From assembly GCA_000403315.2 (NCBI GenBank), contig KE159636.1:1587740-1651739 (forward strand): a stretch of 64,000 nucleotides of DNA, written 5' to 3'. How positions within the stretch are numbered: the first letter of the stretch is position 1; every line of letters begins with the position of its first letter. Shown piece after piece: positions 9,801 to 16,868 of the stretch. The DNA comes from Lachnospiraceae bacterium A2. GTDB lineage: Bacteria; Bacillota; Clostridia; Lachnospirales; Lachnospiraceae. The notes beneath the pieces are model-generated. The model saw only the letters and a program-made list of their open reading frames with translations. It was not told where the DNA came from and did no database searches. The translations under genes and the position numbers were made by a program.

Positions 9801-12388
9801 CAGCCGCAAAGAACCAGACCACCGCAGGGGCAAAGAACCGCTACGTGGACAGCCAGATATCCAACATAACCAAGAACGCGTCCACCTATAAGTCAGCATA
9901 TAACACTGCGAAAAAGGACTTCTCCAACGCGAAGAAGAAAATCGAAGGGAACAAAAGCAAAAATAAAGCTGTAAAGGAAATCAAGTCCAAATACGTAAGC
10001 AAAAACATCCTGATACCAGCACCCTACATTGAGAAGGCATATGCGGTATCCAACAGCTTCGGGCTTGCATGTGAGAACTACAATGAAGCATTGGGCGCAA
10101 TGGAAACCGCAAAGGAAACTTCTGCACTCTATGGACAGACCGCAAAGACAGAGAAGGCAGCCCTCGCGCTTGAGAAAATGTCCAACATTGAAACGGAGTA
10201 CTCCCACAAGGAAAGCGAATTCGCCCAGCGCGCCGCAAGGCTCAACAACGCCATGGACATTGCACAGGCGAAAGGCTACCAGACAAGCAAGGAATACTAT
10301 GGAGGGCTGCTCCAGAATGAGGAAGGCACAAGAAAAACCTTAACCGGCAAACTTGCAGAACTCACCAAATCGCTGGAAGAATCGGTTGGCAACGGCACTG
10401 TCACCAAGTTCTCGGATGAATGGTACGAGGCACAGGGCAGGATCAATGACGTGGCAAATGCAATAGACGAAGCCGCAGTCTCCATGGCAGAGTTCAAGAG
10501 CCAGATACGCCAGATTGGATGGGACAACTTCGACTACCTACAGAACCGTGTAAAAGACGTGGCATCCGAACTCAGCTTCATGGTAAACGAATTATCAAGG
10601 GAAGGCGTTACAGATGACAAGATTGGGTGGCTGACAGAAGAAGGCAAGTCCACGGCATGGCTCCATGCAAACAGCTATGAACTTTACCGGAAACAGGCGG
10701 CCGATTATAAAAAAGCAGTCGGGGAACTAAACAAGGAGCTTGCAGACGACCCATATAACAGGACGCTCCTGGACAGGCGGCAGGAACTCATAAACTCCTA
10801 CCGGGACGCAGTGGAAGGCGCACAGGATGAGAAATATGCAGTCATAGACTTATATGAACAGGGCTACAATGCACTCTCCAACAAGCTGAAGACACTAACC
10901 AGCGAATATGGGGAACTATTGGACACCCAGAAGGACGCATTTGAATACTCAGACACCATCGCAGGCAAGACAAAGGAGATAGCCGCCCTGCGCAAGCAGA
11001 TGGAGGCCTATGCGGGGGACATGTCCGAGGAAACAAGGGCAAAGGTACAGGGAATCAAGGTTTCGCTGGAAGAAGCGGAGAAAAACTTACAGGAAACCCA
11101 GTACGGCAGGTACATCTCCGACACCAAAAACATGCTCTCCGACCTGCAGGGGGACTTTGACGAAGCAGTACAGGCCATCATAGATTCATTATCTGAGAAC
11201 TTCGGGGAACTATTGGAGGGGATCAGCCAGACAGCGGGGGATTCCGTGCAGGCAATCACAGGGCACATGTCAGGGATTGGCTACACCCCGACAGACGAAT
11301 TCCGCTCGTTATTGAATGAATCCGGCATCACAAATTCCGTGTCCGCAATGCTCACAGGCCTGAACGACTACCACGCAAAGATGGAAGCCCATGCAGACAG
11401 GATAGCGTCCGGGATGGGGCTGCCAGGGGATGCTGCGGGCAATACAGGCACAAATGCCGCACAAAACGGGAATGGCACAGCAGGGAATAACAATGGCACA
11501 GGCACTGCACCAGGGGGTTCAGGCACACAAAGCAGCGGCACAGGCGGCACACCAGGCGTGAAAGGCGGGAAACAGGAACTTACTGCTGTAAATGCTGGCG
11601 CACAGAAGCCAGTGGAAACATTGGAAGAAATTACAGGCGGCAAGGGGGGCACTGGGCAGGCAAATAAAAAACTGAAAACCGACGCGCTCTCCTACCTTGA
11701 CAGGAACTTAAAGGCAACCAAGGCAAAGCGCGACAGCCTGTCTGACACCAACAAAAAATTCTATGACAAGTTCAATAAGAAGACACTGACAACCAAGCAG
11801 ATGAAGGAGCTTGCAAAGCTCCTCGGGGTAAAGTACGACAGCCAGAAATCATCCGGGAGCCTATATAAGAAGCTGAAGGAAATCGGGATAAAGGGGTTCC
11901 GCGTAGGCTCCCACAACATCCCATACGACCAGCTTGCGTTCCTTGGCGAAGGGAGGGACGAGCTGCATTTCAGCAAAAACGAGGGGACGCTCACGAAAGT
12001 CGGGCAGGGCGACATGGTATTCACCAATGAGATGGCGCAGCGGCTGTGGGAGATCTCACAGGCAAACCCAGAATTAATCCGGGAGAAGTTCGGGATACCT
12101 GCCCCCGCAGCCCATGGGTACACCGCCCAGCCGCCCGCAGGGGAGGCAGCCCAGTATGTGGGGGGAGGGAACGTAACCATGAACGTCACCTTCGGGGACA
12201 TGAACCTGCCAAACGTGACGGACGCAACAAGCGCAGGGGAAATGAAGGGCATCGTGGAGGACTGCCTGTGTGAAATCGTGTGCACGGAAAGCAGGGGGTT
12301 CAAGTGCCTGTCGGAAGGCCTATATTCCAAAATGCTCGGGCGCGGGATAGGCCATGCAAGGCTGTATGCGACAAACCACAGGCGTTAA
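3854..12388 (+). CDS. giant TP901-type phage tail tape measure protein (about 2844 aa)
   Basis: Tape measure proteins set tail length and line the tail lumen. An ATG at 3824 has no ribosome site, whereas AAGGAGG (3836-3842) lies inside the frame 11 bases before a TTG at 3854, so the TTG start is preferred. The N-terminus is alpha-helical; residues about 230-600 carry the TP901/PhageMin_Tail core (TEMTKQQLRELGDEAFKVA; MVAATKRSGSEMGRSFRSI; DSWEGRLNSLSNSF). A long coiled region follows a Gly/Ser/Lys linker. Around residues 1720, 1880 and 2035 there are three divergent copies of a ~155-residue Lys/Ala-rich helical module. A Gly/Thr/Asn-rich linker (about 2535-2575) precedes the C-terminal domain. 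Codon choice and GC content appear higher than in the flanking AT-rich element genes. No other tail gene lies between it and the integrase. Confidence 0.9.
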   Translation: MSNGTNEFVLDLLALLDQQKSKTQINAQIKELEKSIRKLRLVGILAKGDTKNEVNQIIRQMEGNLRQIKIQAKMDSRQLNREINSALRNVSARDIQLNINSNSERLGVQVRRAVSEAREFASRNPISVNIDLKKEKLLNQLTAFTNKHTKINESSYWLGEAERLRNVISSITNRDELRNATDQLQVFTTGVRATGYAALSTTDRIKGMLGNVIKVGNYFGLAFVAVNKFRQSLNTLKTNDTILVEISKTSEMTKQQLRELGDEAFKVASKFGQVSGNYLTAVQEMARSGYEMMSRELGELSLLAQSAGDMTAEMANNYLLATDAAYKYGGSVDKLTAALDGANYISNKNSASLTDIADGIRVSASFAANAGVAIEELTAAEAAMVAATKRSGSEMGRSFRSIILNLQQVSGEFDGEVIDEEQLKKVEDRCHSLGVELEYIKDGVATLRNPMDILKDLAEVYNSLPDNSAEKQGLISDIGGKYHANALSALLSRWDLYEKMVGEFSQGTGSALEEANKTADSWEGRLNSLSNSFDSFVASITSKDVIKGGVSFLDNAIQSFEKLADTIGAIPVILTAFQASMTALNKNYGITQLYNKDTHKIDLQGNIMGIDITGFKTQQKHFRDAAEAIQLWNGNLVNGTADMSTFANAVVENNEQLKAYLQTTSVEAPASLAGYRAYLNSCGVSTDSLRIKTVLLNSALTLGLSLGIQAVATAVSNFIRVSGDVAQKADEVSNTFSSAKSDIDSYKSKVEELQAVLNDSSSSISDVTEARKTLMSIQDEMMEKYGAEKGAIDLITEGINGQADAFDKLAQKQWQEAKNEFNDGGFANNAANLINGYSDNIDRMLSEYGDYKVKLDLSVATTGLSPAEIEEFKKLFEDNGMEITYGTKGTASNNPFVELSGNASEMHEKLLELQEMFSGTNPLSTENFRNYLTGLANSAKEVSEQYKDMHDSYILYEEIAKNEGYASAFDNIKGAYQKYKDAKVSGNGQELAKAAEDYAKIITDATAKALENGNGGVADYFESMYPELKSMVGQWEFKTKIIPDFDMSGLQGKTENDVLGMLQTEGTQEGESVFNSIIDKAKEYGIITEDNAEGIQEVLGLLVEWGILQKDISETEPPEPPSYKDSLDGVQNVAGNLKTLMEVYDDVQDGDGFDWSSILNNDDFEAVFSSAGKAYDDFIKTVTKNPDDITACQDAFDRLATSLIDNSGIWDDLTAETKEATIAMLEENGVVNAAELVAARLALQEEWLALTKDNAAMAGKKLSETTWEEIASILSEGNASDTTAGYLTALAISKMDVNSITIDTTDDVNQIVAIANAAGASTAYIQALANALLNFKSMQFDTDTLGGKVGNAARDIAANALENGLKSTLSAQLEGAKLDASQFYAKSGGTGGSGKSGKSGSGKSGSKEKEEKQSIEVFDFIETAVSRVEKAIDRLKTRAEETFRSFTKRGREYKKAISSITEEIDIQRKGYDKYMARANSIGLEETWAAQVRDGSINIADVADDGLKERIKNYKEWYEKALQCQEKLEELQKTQKELAREKIELLITKYSKLLEKLESANKRIQGNIDYKEAWGFSASTKDYSKLNKNAQSQISNIIKQDKKLKELQKTVTKGSEAWHEYNERINSNNESIQSLTKTMAENATASASLAKQNAEAKNSAKDTADEKTDTRLSTASTASRKNSLISSKARNIDARQKNLQAAYAKTAKSRSSYGDKILKSSRKGVSKKNRKLFTQAIAKVKAGKLIPATAISGIVDAMKTATGREYKALNTLLSYCNYYNANKNAEEENRLNLEMYALTAQEEKKSLRQEQLSNNLDANQSKADRSTVSNAESTSAKNHNLNTQTRQSRADRDAQTKARRTASKDRKTAAGKAKFYTGKTYKGLKNKKLKNRLKKAASAIKSGKKISNGALKAVKEYCEKYLMGDLTYYYNCLAYNEAVENELSAKESETLAKAQYYADSLQAKQEKAANTVSGRDAENELHSAAAKNQTTAGAKNRYVDSQISNITKNASTYKSAYNTAKKDFSNAKKKIEGNKSKNKAVKEIKSKYVSKNILIPAPYIEKAYAVSNSFGLACENYNEALGAMETAKETSALYGQTAKTEKAALALEKMSNIETEYSHKESEFAQRAARLNNAMDIAQAKGYQTSKEYYGGLLQNEEGTRKTLTGKLAELTKSLEESVGNGTVTKFSDEWYEAQGRINDVANAIDEAAVSMAEFKSQIRQIGWDNFDYLQNRVKDVASELSFMVNELSREGVTDDKIGWLTEEGKSTAWLHANSYELYRKQAADYKKAVGELNKELADDPYNRTLLDRRQELINSYRDAVEGAQDEKYAVIDLYEQGYNALSNKLKTLTSEYGELLDTQKDAFEYSDTIAGKTKEIAALRKQMEAYAGDMSEETRAKVQGIKVSLEEAEKNLQETQYGRYISDTKNMLSDLQGDFDEAVQAIIDSLSENFGELLEGISQTAGDSVQAITGHMSGIGYTPTDEFRSLLNESGITNSVSAMLTGLNDYHAKMEAHADRIASGMGLPGDAAGNTGTNAAQNGNGTAGNNNGTGTAPGGSGTQSSGTGGTPGVKGGKQELTAVNAGAQKPVETLEEITGGKGGTGQANKKLKTDALSYLDRNLKATKAKRDSLSDTNKKFYDKFNKKTLTTKQMKELAKLLGVKYDSQKSSGSLYKKLKEIGIKGFRVGSHNIPYDQLAFLGEGRDELHFSKNEGTLTKVGQGDMVFTNEMAQRLWEISQANPELIREKFGIPAPAAHGYTAQPPAGEAAQYVGGGNVTMNVTFGDMNLPNVTDATSAGEMKGIVEDCLCEIVCTESRGFKCLSEGLYSKMLGRGIGHARLYATNHRR

Positions 12389-12417
12389 TGGCAGCAATAA
12401 AATAAGACAGACAGCAA

Positions 12418-12450
12418 GGCATATGCCCACGGGCATCCTGGGCGTATGCC
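12418..12450 (+). other. strong hairpin between tape measure and next gene
   Basis: GGCATATGCCC (12418-12428) pairs with GGGCGTATGCC (12440-12450), eleven pairs with one G-U, loop of eleven. There is no T-run, so it is more likely an mRNA stability or processing element than a terminator. Confidence 0.5.
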
Positions 12451-12474
12451 GGCACAGAAAGGAAGGGTAAAAAA

Positions 12475-12792
12475 GTGGGCAATATGGAAAAGAAACTAAA
12501 AAGGGAAGACATTGACAGGATTACAAAGGAAAGCTTCATTGAAGCAGGGGGCGGCGAAATTGATTCCCAGTTCATGGGGAACCTGAAAAAGCTGGAAGCC
12601 GCATTTAAAGAGGGCGGGGTAAAAGATGAGCCAATGGCAACAATGTTCCTTTCCAGCATCATGACGGCACAGGCAAATGCAATAAATACAATGCGCGGGG
12701 TGCTTTATAAACTGTTTTGCGGAGAAACAGAAGAACCCAACACAGCAGAAAATGGAAATACAGGGGGAAATGAAGATGTACTTGGCCAATAA
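12475..12792 (+). CDS. hypothetical phage-element protein (105 aa)
   Basis: The GTG start lies eight bases after GGAAGGG; an ATG at 12484 is an alternative. The protein is mostly helical and hydrophilic with a conserved-looking core (SQFMGNLKKLEAAF; SSIMTAQANAINTM) and an acidic, Asn/Gly-rich tail. No recognised domain. It follows the tape measure gene by 86 bp and overlaps the next small gene, so the two are probably co-translated. In many siphophages small tail-assembly chaperones precede the tape measure; here the position is after it, so I do not assign that role. Confidence 0.6.
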   Translation: MGNMEKKLKREDIDRITKESFIEAGGGEIDSQFMGNLKKLEAAFKEGGVKDEPMATMFLSSIMTAQANAINTMRGVLYKLFCGETEEPNTAENGNTGGNEDVLGQ

Positions 12793-13036
12793 AGACAGGA
12801 AGATCCAGACCCAGCAAAGCATCATCCAGCGTCTGGAGGAAGAGAACAGGTGCTTAAGGGAACAGCTAGAAGCATACGGCAATAAGAACATGCAGCGGAA
12901 AATGGAACTTGCGGGACAGGCATATAAAGAATATATGGGGCTGGCCGCTGAACTGGATGAAATGAAACAGGAATACGCAGGGCTGATTGAAGACATAGTG
13001 GCAGAGAAACGGGAACTGAAAAAGAGATGCAAGTAG
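12776..13036 (+). CDS. small coiled-coil protein of the phage-like element (86 aa)
   Basis: The start is taken at the ATG eight bases after AGGGGG (12762-12767); in-frame ATGs at 12752 and 12770 are alternatives. Residues about 8-35 (IIQRLEEENRCLREQLEAYG) form a leucine-zipper-like coil, and a second helix covers 45-80. It overlaps the preceding gene by 17 bp in another frame. No function can be assigned; a small structural or scaffolding partner is possible. Confidence 0.6.
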   Translation: MYLANKDRKIQTQQSIIQRLEEENRCLREQLEAYGNKNMQRKMELAGQAYKEYMGLAAELDEMKQEYAGLIEDIVAEKRELKKRCK

Positions 13037-13368
13037 CCATAACCCATACTTAGGAACAGGAAACGAACCAAACGGGGCAGCATGCCAAAGCCGCCCCCAG
13101 TACATATGCGTATCCATACATTATATTATAGAAGGAACAGGAAACAAAATTTAATAGGAACAATACCAACACGGACAATACATAGCATGTAATAAAACAT
13201 CTGACACTTATAAAAACAAAAAATAACTTAAAATTATTTACTTATATATGTACAGTAGGGAACCCTGCTGCATTCCCCATATAAAAGAAAAAACAATTAC
13301 AGAGGTGATAAGACATAGGAACCATTACAGGAACGGAAAACCTGCAATATGGAAAAAGCACAGAAATA
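13037..13368. other. non-coding gap upstream of the integrase with repeated GGAACAGGAAAC motif
   Basis: No gene is seen. The 12-mer GGAACAGGAAAC occurs at 13053-13064 and 13134-13145, with related forms TAGGAACAATACC (13155-13167) and GGAACCATTACAGGAACGG (13318-13336). Similar AACAGGAA strings occur near 2967, 3245 and 3845 in the same element. Protein-binding sites for an integrase, excisionase or element regulator are possible (inference). Confidence 0.45.
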
Positions 13369-13422
13369 TTGCAGTTCATCATAAATAGTGGTATGCTAAA
13401 CCTAAGCGATGTGCAGGATAGC

Positions 13423-14631
13423 ATGGAGGCCATGAAGAGAGAGGAATTATTGAAGAAGCACCAATACAAAATCTGGCAGGGGAAGGACGGGAAGTGGTAC
13501 ACTTATCTGCCGGATGAATCTAAAAAGGATGGGAGGAGGTTAATCAAAAGGACTACAGAAAAAGGCATACAAGGTACATTGGAAGATTATTATAAAAAAT
13601 TTGAACAGATACAGAAGGTTACGTTTAAGTATGCATATGATAGGTGGCTTGAAGCACATTCCATTTCCTTTAACAGTGAAAATACATTGGTAAAATACCG
13701 GACAGATTATGAAAGATTTTTTAAAGGCAGTGATATTGAATTTATGGACATAAAGCTGTTTAATGAAGAAAATGTAAAAAGTTTTATCATTTCATTATGT
13801 AAAGAAAAGAAACTTGCACCTAAAGCATGTAAGACGTTGTGTGGATATATGCGGAATACATTTAAAAGCGCGAAAATTCATAAAGATATTCCAGAGAATC
13901 CATTTGAAAACTTGGAAACAAAGCAATTTTATCAATATTGTACAAGAAAAGTAAAAACACCAGAACAGAGAACGATTTCCAACCATGAGTTTAAGTTGCT
14001 CTATGAGCAATTCCATTTGGATTATGAGAAGCATCCAGATTACATTCCTACATATGCAGTGGAGTTTGCAAGCCTGACAGGGTTTCGGGTTGGGGAAATA
14101 TCCTCATTAATGTGGAAAGATATTCAAAATGGGATGATAGTTGTGAATAAATCTGAAAAGTACAACAGAGAAAAAAAGGAATACTGGATTGGCTCCACCA
14201 AAAATGGAAAGGAAAGGTATATGCCACTGACAGATGAAATCATAAATTTGCTTATGCGAATAAAGGCAGTGCAAAAGAAGTATGGTTTTGATTCAGAATA
14301 TATTTTTGCTAATGAAAACGGAAGGATACATGCGCCTGTAATTTCTTCCTGCGCAAAAAATAAATGTAAGCAAATAGGGATACCTTACAAGAGCATACAT
14401 GCATACCGGAGGACTTTTTCGTCTAAATTAAAATGCAACGGAGTATCTACAACAGTGGTAGCATCATTGTTGGGGCACACAGAAGAAGTAAATGAACAAT
14501 ACTATACTTATGACATTACAGAGATGCAAGACAAACGCCTTATGGTTGGCATGGTAACAAAAGATATCATAAATACTCAAGTCCTGAAAGAAGAAAACAG
14601 ACTTCCAATTAAAAAAGGTAATCAGAGGTAA
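13423..14631 (+). CDS. int: tyrosine-type site-specific recombinase (integrase)
   Basis: Catalyses integration and excision of the element. From the N-terminus: a short arm-binding region (KIWQGKDGKWYTYLPD), a SAM-like core-binding domain (about residues 60-160), and the catalytic domain with R in TGFRVGEISSL, an H-x-x-R box in HAYRRTF, LLGH, and the nucleophile tyrosine in YYTYDIT. The start is uncertain: the frame is open from TTG 13369; ATG 13423 and TTG 13450 (after AGAGAGG) are alternatives. The C-terminus runs to within 52 bp of tRNA-Pro, the usual arrangement of an integrase next to its own att site. Confidence 0.9.
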   Translation: MEAMKREELLKKHQYKIWQGKDGKWYTYLPDESKKDGRRLIKRTTEKGIQGTLEDYYKKFEQIQKVTFKYAYDRWLEAHSISFNSENTLVKYRTDYERFFKGSDIEFMDIKLFNEENVKSFIISLCKEKKLAPKACKTLCGYMRNTFKSAKIHKDIPENPFENLETKQFYQYCTRKVKTPEQRTISNHEFKLLYEQFHLDYEKHPDYIPTYAVEFASLTGFRVGEISSLMWKDIQNGMIVVNKSEKYNREKKEYWIGSTKNGKERYMPLTDEIINLLMRIKAVQKKYGFDSEYIFANENGRIHAPVISSCAKNKCKQIGIPYKSIHAYRRTFSSKLKCNGVSTTVVASLLGHTEEVNEQYYTYDITEMQDKRLMVGMVTKDIINTQVLKEENRLPIKKGNQR

Positions 14632-14735
14632 TCAGAATATGTATTCCCTCACCAATGAAAACCCTTGTAAAATAAAGAAAAATCGGGGTAACAGGATTCG
14701 AACCTGCGACCTCACGGCCCCCAGCCGTGCGCTCT
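14610..14735. other. probable attachment site (att) at the 3' end of tRNA-Pro
   Basis: The element's integrase ends at 14631 and the 3' end of tRNA-Pro begins at 14683. The crossover core is expected inside the tRNA 3' half (T arm and acceptor, about 14683-14735). A direct repeat GGTAATCAGA occurs twice at the integrase end (14618-14637) and may be an arm site. The matching partial tRNA copy should lie at the other end of the element, outside this window. Confidence 0.55.
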
Positions 14736-14757
14736 AGCCAAGCTGAGCCATACCCCG
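14683..14757 (-). tRNA. tRNA-Pro (anticodon GGG)
   Basis: Read on the minus strand: acceptor CGGGGTA/TACCCCG, D arm GCTC/GAGC, anticodon stem CACGG/CCGTG with loop CTGGGGG (anticodon GGG), T arm GCAGG/CCTGT with loop TTCGAAT, discriminator A. CCA is not encoded. It is intact, so the element reconstitutes the tRNA 3' end at this junction. Confidence 0.95.
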
Positions 14758-14768
14758 AATACCTATCT

Positions 14769-14797
14769 AATATACCACAAGAAAAGACAAAAGTCAA
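14769..14797 (-). promoter_or_regulatory. promoter of tRNA-Pro
   Basis: On the minus strand TTGACT (14797-14792), 17-base spacer, TATATT (14774-14769), eleven bases before the tRNA 5' end. Confidence 0.65.
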
Positions 14798-14824
14798 CTG
14801 TTAAAATTTGAATATTGAAATTGT

Positions 14825-14877
14825 TTGACTTTACGGAAAATACAACTATAATGGTACTTATACGGAAAAATTCCGTA
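14825..14877 (+). promoter_or_regulatory. promoter with palindromic operator for the L,D-transpeptidase gene
   Basis: TTGACT (14825-14830), 16-base spacer, TATAAT (14847-14852). The palindrome TACGGAAAAATTCCGTA (14861-14877) overlaps the expected start of transcription, and a half-site TTACGGAAAA lies in the spacer (14831-14840). The arrangement suggests repression by a dimeric regulator; which one is not known. Confidence 0.55.
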
Positions 14878-14942
14878 TGTTCCTAGGATTTTTAACATAA
14901 GTTAAAATGATGGAGAAACTATAGATAAGAGAGGCAGGAACT

Positions 14943-16820
14943 ATGAGTACAAAGAAACTGAGCAAAAAGAAGCAGGCATTGGTAATTGCCGGTTTTGTCC
15001 TTTTGGCCCTTGCAACAGTATATTTGGGCATTGCAGTATATTTCAGCAGCCATTTCTTTTTCCAGACCACCATCAATGGCGTAGATGCATCTGGAAAAAG
15101 CGTGCAGTCCGTTGAAAAGATGATTGCGGCGGAGATAGACCAATACCAGATATCCATAGAGCCACGGGAAGGGGAAGCGGAAACCATAGAAGGCATGGCG
15201 GTTGGGTTAAAGCCTGTGTTTGACGGGACGTTAGAGATAGAACTGAGGAAACAGAACCAGTTTATCTGGCCTGTGGCATTTTTTCAGGATTCTGTCATGG
15301 AACTGGAAACTATGGTGGACTATGATAAGGAAAAACTAAGGAAAGAAGCGAAGAAGCTGGAAATGATGGACAAAGCCCAGATGCGGAAGGCAGAAAACGC
15401 CATGGTTTCCAAATATTCAAAGAAGGAAGGCTATACCATTATTCCAGAGGAAGAAGGGACCGTGGTAGACGAAGAAAAATTTTTTGAGGTGCTAGAAGAC
15501 TCTGTAACAAACTTAAAGGGCAGCATTTCTATGGCAGAGGAGGGCTGTTATGTGAAGCCGGAATTTACGCAGGATTCCAAAGAAATCGTAAAGCTGGCTG
15601 AAACCATGAACAAATATGCAGGTACTGCCATTACGTATGATTTTGGGGATAAGCAGGAAGTATTGGACGGGAAAACCATCCATAAGTGGATTTCTGTCAA
15701 TGAAGAAGAACATAAAGCCCAGATTTCCCAGGAAAAAGTAGCAGAATATGTGGCTTATTTGGCAGATACATATAACACTGCAGGGAAATCCAAATCCCTG
15801 AAATCCTCCTACGGGACGGATATCACGGTAAGCGGCGGGGATTATGGATGGAAAATTGACCAGGAAAAAGAAACTGAAGCCTTGGCAAAAAATATCAAGA
15901 AGGGGGAAAAAATCACAAAGGAGCCGGAATATTCCCAGACAGCCAACAGCAGGGCGGGCAACGATTATGGGGATACTTATGTGGAGGTAAACCTGACTGC
16001 ACAGCACCTTTACTATTATAAAAATGGATCTCTGGTTTTGGAAACGGATTTTGTATCAGGGAATGACGCAAAGGGCTGGAGTACCCCAGTTGGGGCTTAT
16101 GGCCTGTATTACAAGCAGTTGGATAAGACGCTGCGGGGGGAAGGCTATGCTACCCCGGTGGATTTTTGGATGCCCTTTAACGGCGGGGTAGGGTTCCACG
16201 ATGCGACCTGGCGCAGGGATTTCGGCGGAAATTATTACAAAAGGAATGGTTCCCATGGCTGCGTCAACATGCCGCACAGTGCAGCCAAGACCTTGTATGA
16301 CAATATCGAAGCAGGCTGTGCCGTGCTGGTATACCAGCTTTCCGGTACAGAAAGCCCGAAAGCCAAAGCCCAAGATGCGGCTGCCGCTGTCGTGCAGCTT
16401 ATCGGCTCGCTTGGGGATGTGTCATTAGAAAACAAAGGCGCAGTGGAACATGCAAGGAACCAGTACAATGCCTTGGACGGCACAGCTAAGGGCTATGTCA
16501 GCAATTACGGCCAGTTAGAAGCAGCAGAAGCAAGGATTGGACAACTTGAGGCAGAAGCGGCTGCAGACCAGCAGGCCCAGGCAGAAGCCCAGCCAGTCAT
16601 TGATGCAATCAACCAGCTTGCAGGGCAGGAAATTACGGTAGGCATGAAAGATACTATCAATGGTATCAGGAATATGTACAATGGCCTTTCCGAAGCAGCC
16701 CGGGCTAAGGTTACCAATTATAATATTTTAACGGACGCAGAGCAGAAGGTAGCAGAGCTGGAGAAAAAAGAGAAGGAAGATAAGGAAAAAGAAGATGAGA
16801 GGCAGGAAGAAGGGGAATAG
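14943..16820 (+). CDS. membrane-anchored L,D-transpeptidase (YkuD) with C-terminal helical repeats
   Basis: Cross-links peptidoglycan by 3-3 bonds or attaches proteins to the wall, acting outside the membrane. Residues about 14-35 form one membrane segment. Two PG_binding_4-like regions (about 40-180 and 190-330) precede the YkuD catalytic domain (about 345-465) with GFHDA, SHGCVNMP and catalytic Cys440. Two helical modules follow (about 475-545 and 555-615; ARNQYNALDGTAKGYVSNY, IRNMYNGLSEAARAKVTNY), a repeat type common in gut Firmicute surface proteins, then a charged Glu/Lys tail. A promoter with a palindrome precedes it; the GH53 gene follows after 48 bp. Confidence 0.88.
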   Translation: MSTKKLSKKKQALVIAGFVLLALATVYLGIAVYFSSHFFFQTTINGVDASGKSVQSVEKMIAAEIDQYQISIEPREGEAETIEGMAVGLKPVFDGTLEIELRKQNQFIWPVAFFQDSVMELETMVDYDKEKLRKEAKKLEMMDKAQMRKAENAMVSKYSKKEGYTIIPEEEGTVVDEEKFFEVLEDSVTNLKGSISMAEEGCYVKPEFTQDSKEIVKLAETMNKYAGTAITYDFGDKQEVLDGKTIHKWISVNEEEHKAQISQEKVAEYVAYLADTYNTAGKSKSLKSSYGTDITVSGGDYGWKIDQEKETEALAKNIKKGEKITKEPEYSQTANSRAGNDYGDTYVEVNLTAQHLYYYKNGSLVLETDFVSGNDAKGWSTPVGAYGLYYKQLDKTLRGEGYATPVDFWMPFNGGVGFHDATWRRDFGGNYYKRNGSHGCVNMPHSAAKTLYDNIEAGCAVLVYQLSGTESPKAKAQDAAAAVVQLIGSLGDVSLENKGAVEHARNQYNALDGTAKGYVSNYGQLEAAEARIGQLEAEAAADQQAQAEAQPVIDAINQLAGQEITVGMKDTINGIRNMYNGLSEAARAKVTNYNILTDAEQKVAELEKKEKEDKEKEDERQEEGE

Positions 16821-16868
16821 CCTTCCGGAATTCTGCCATGCAAAAGAAGAAAAGGGAAGGAGAAGTTT

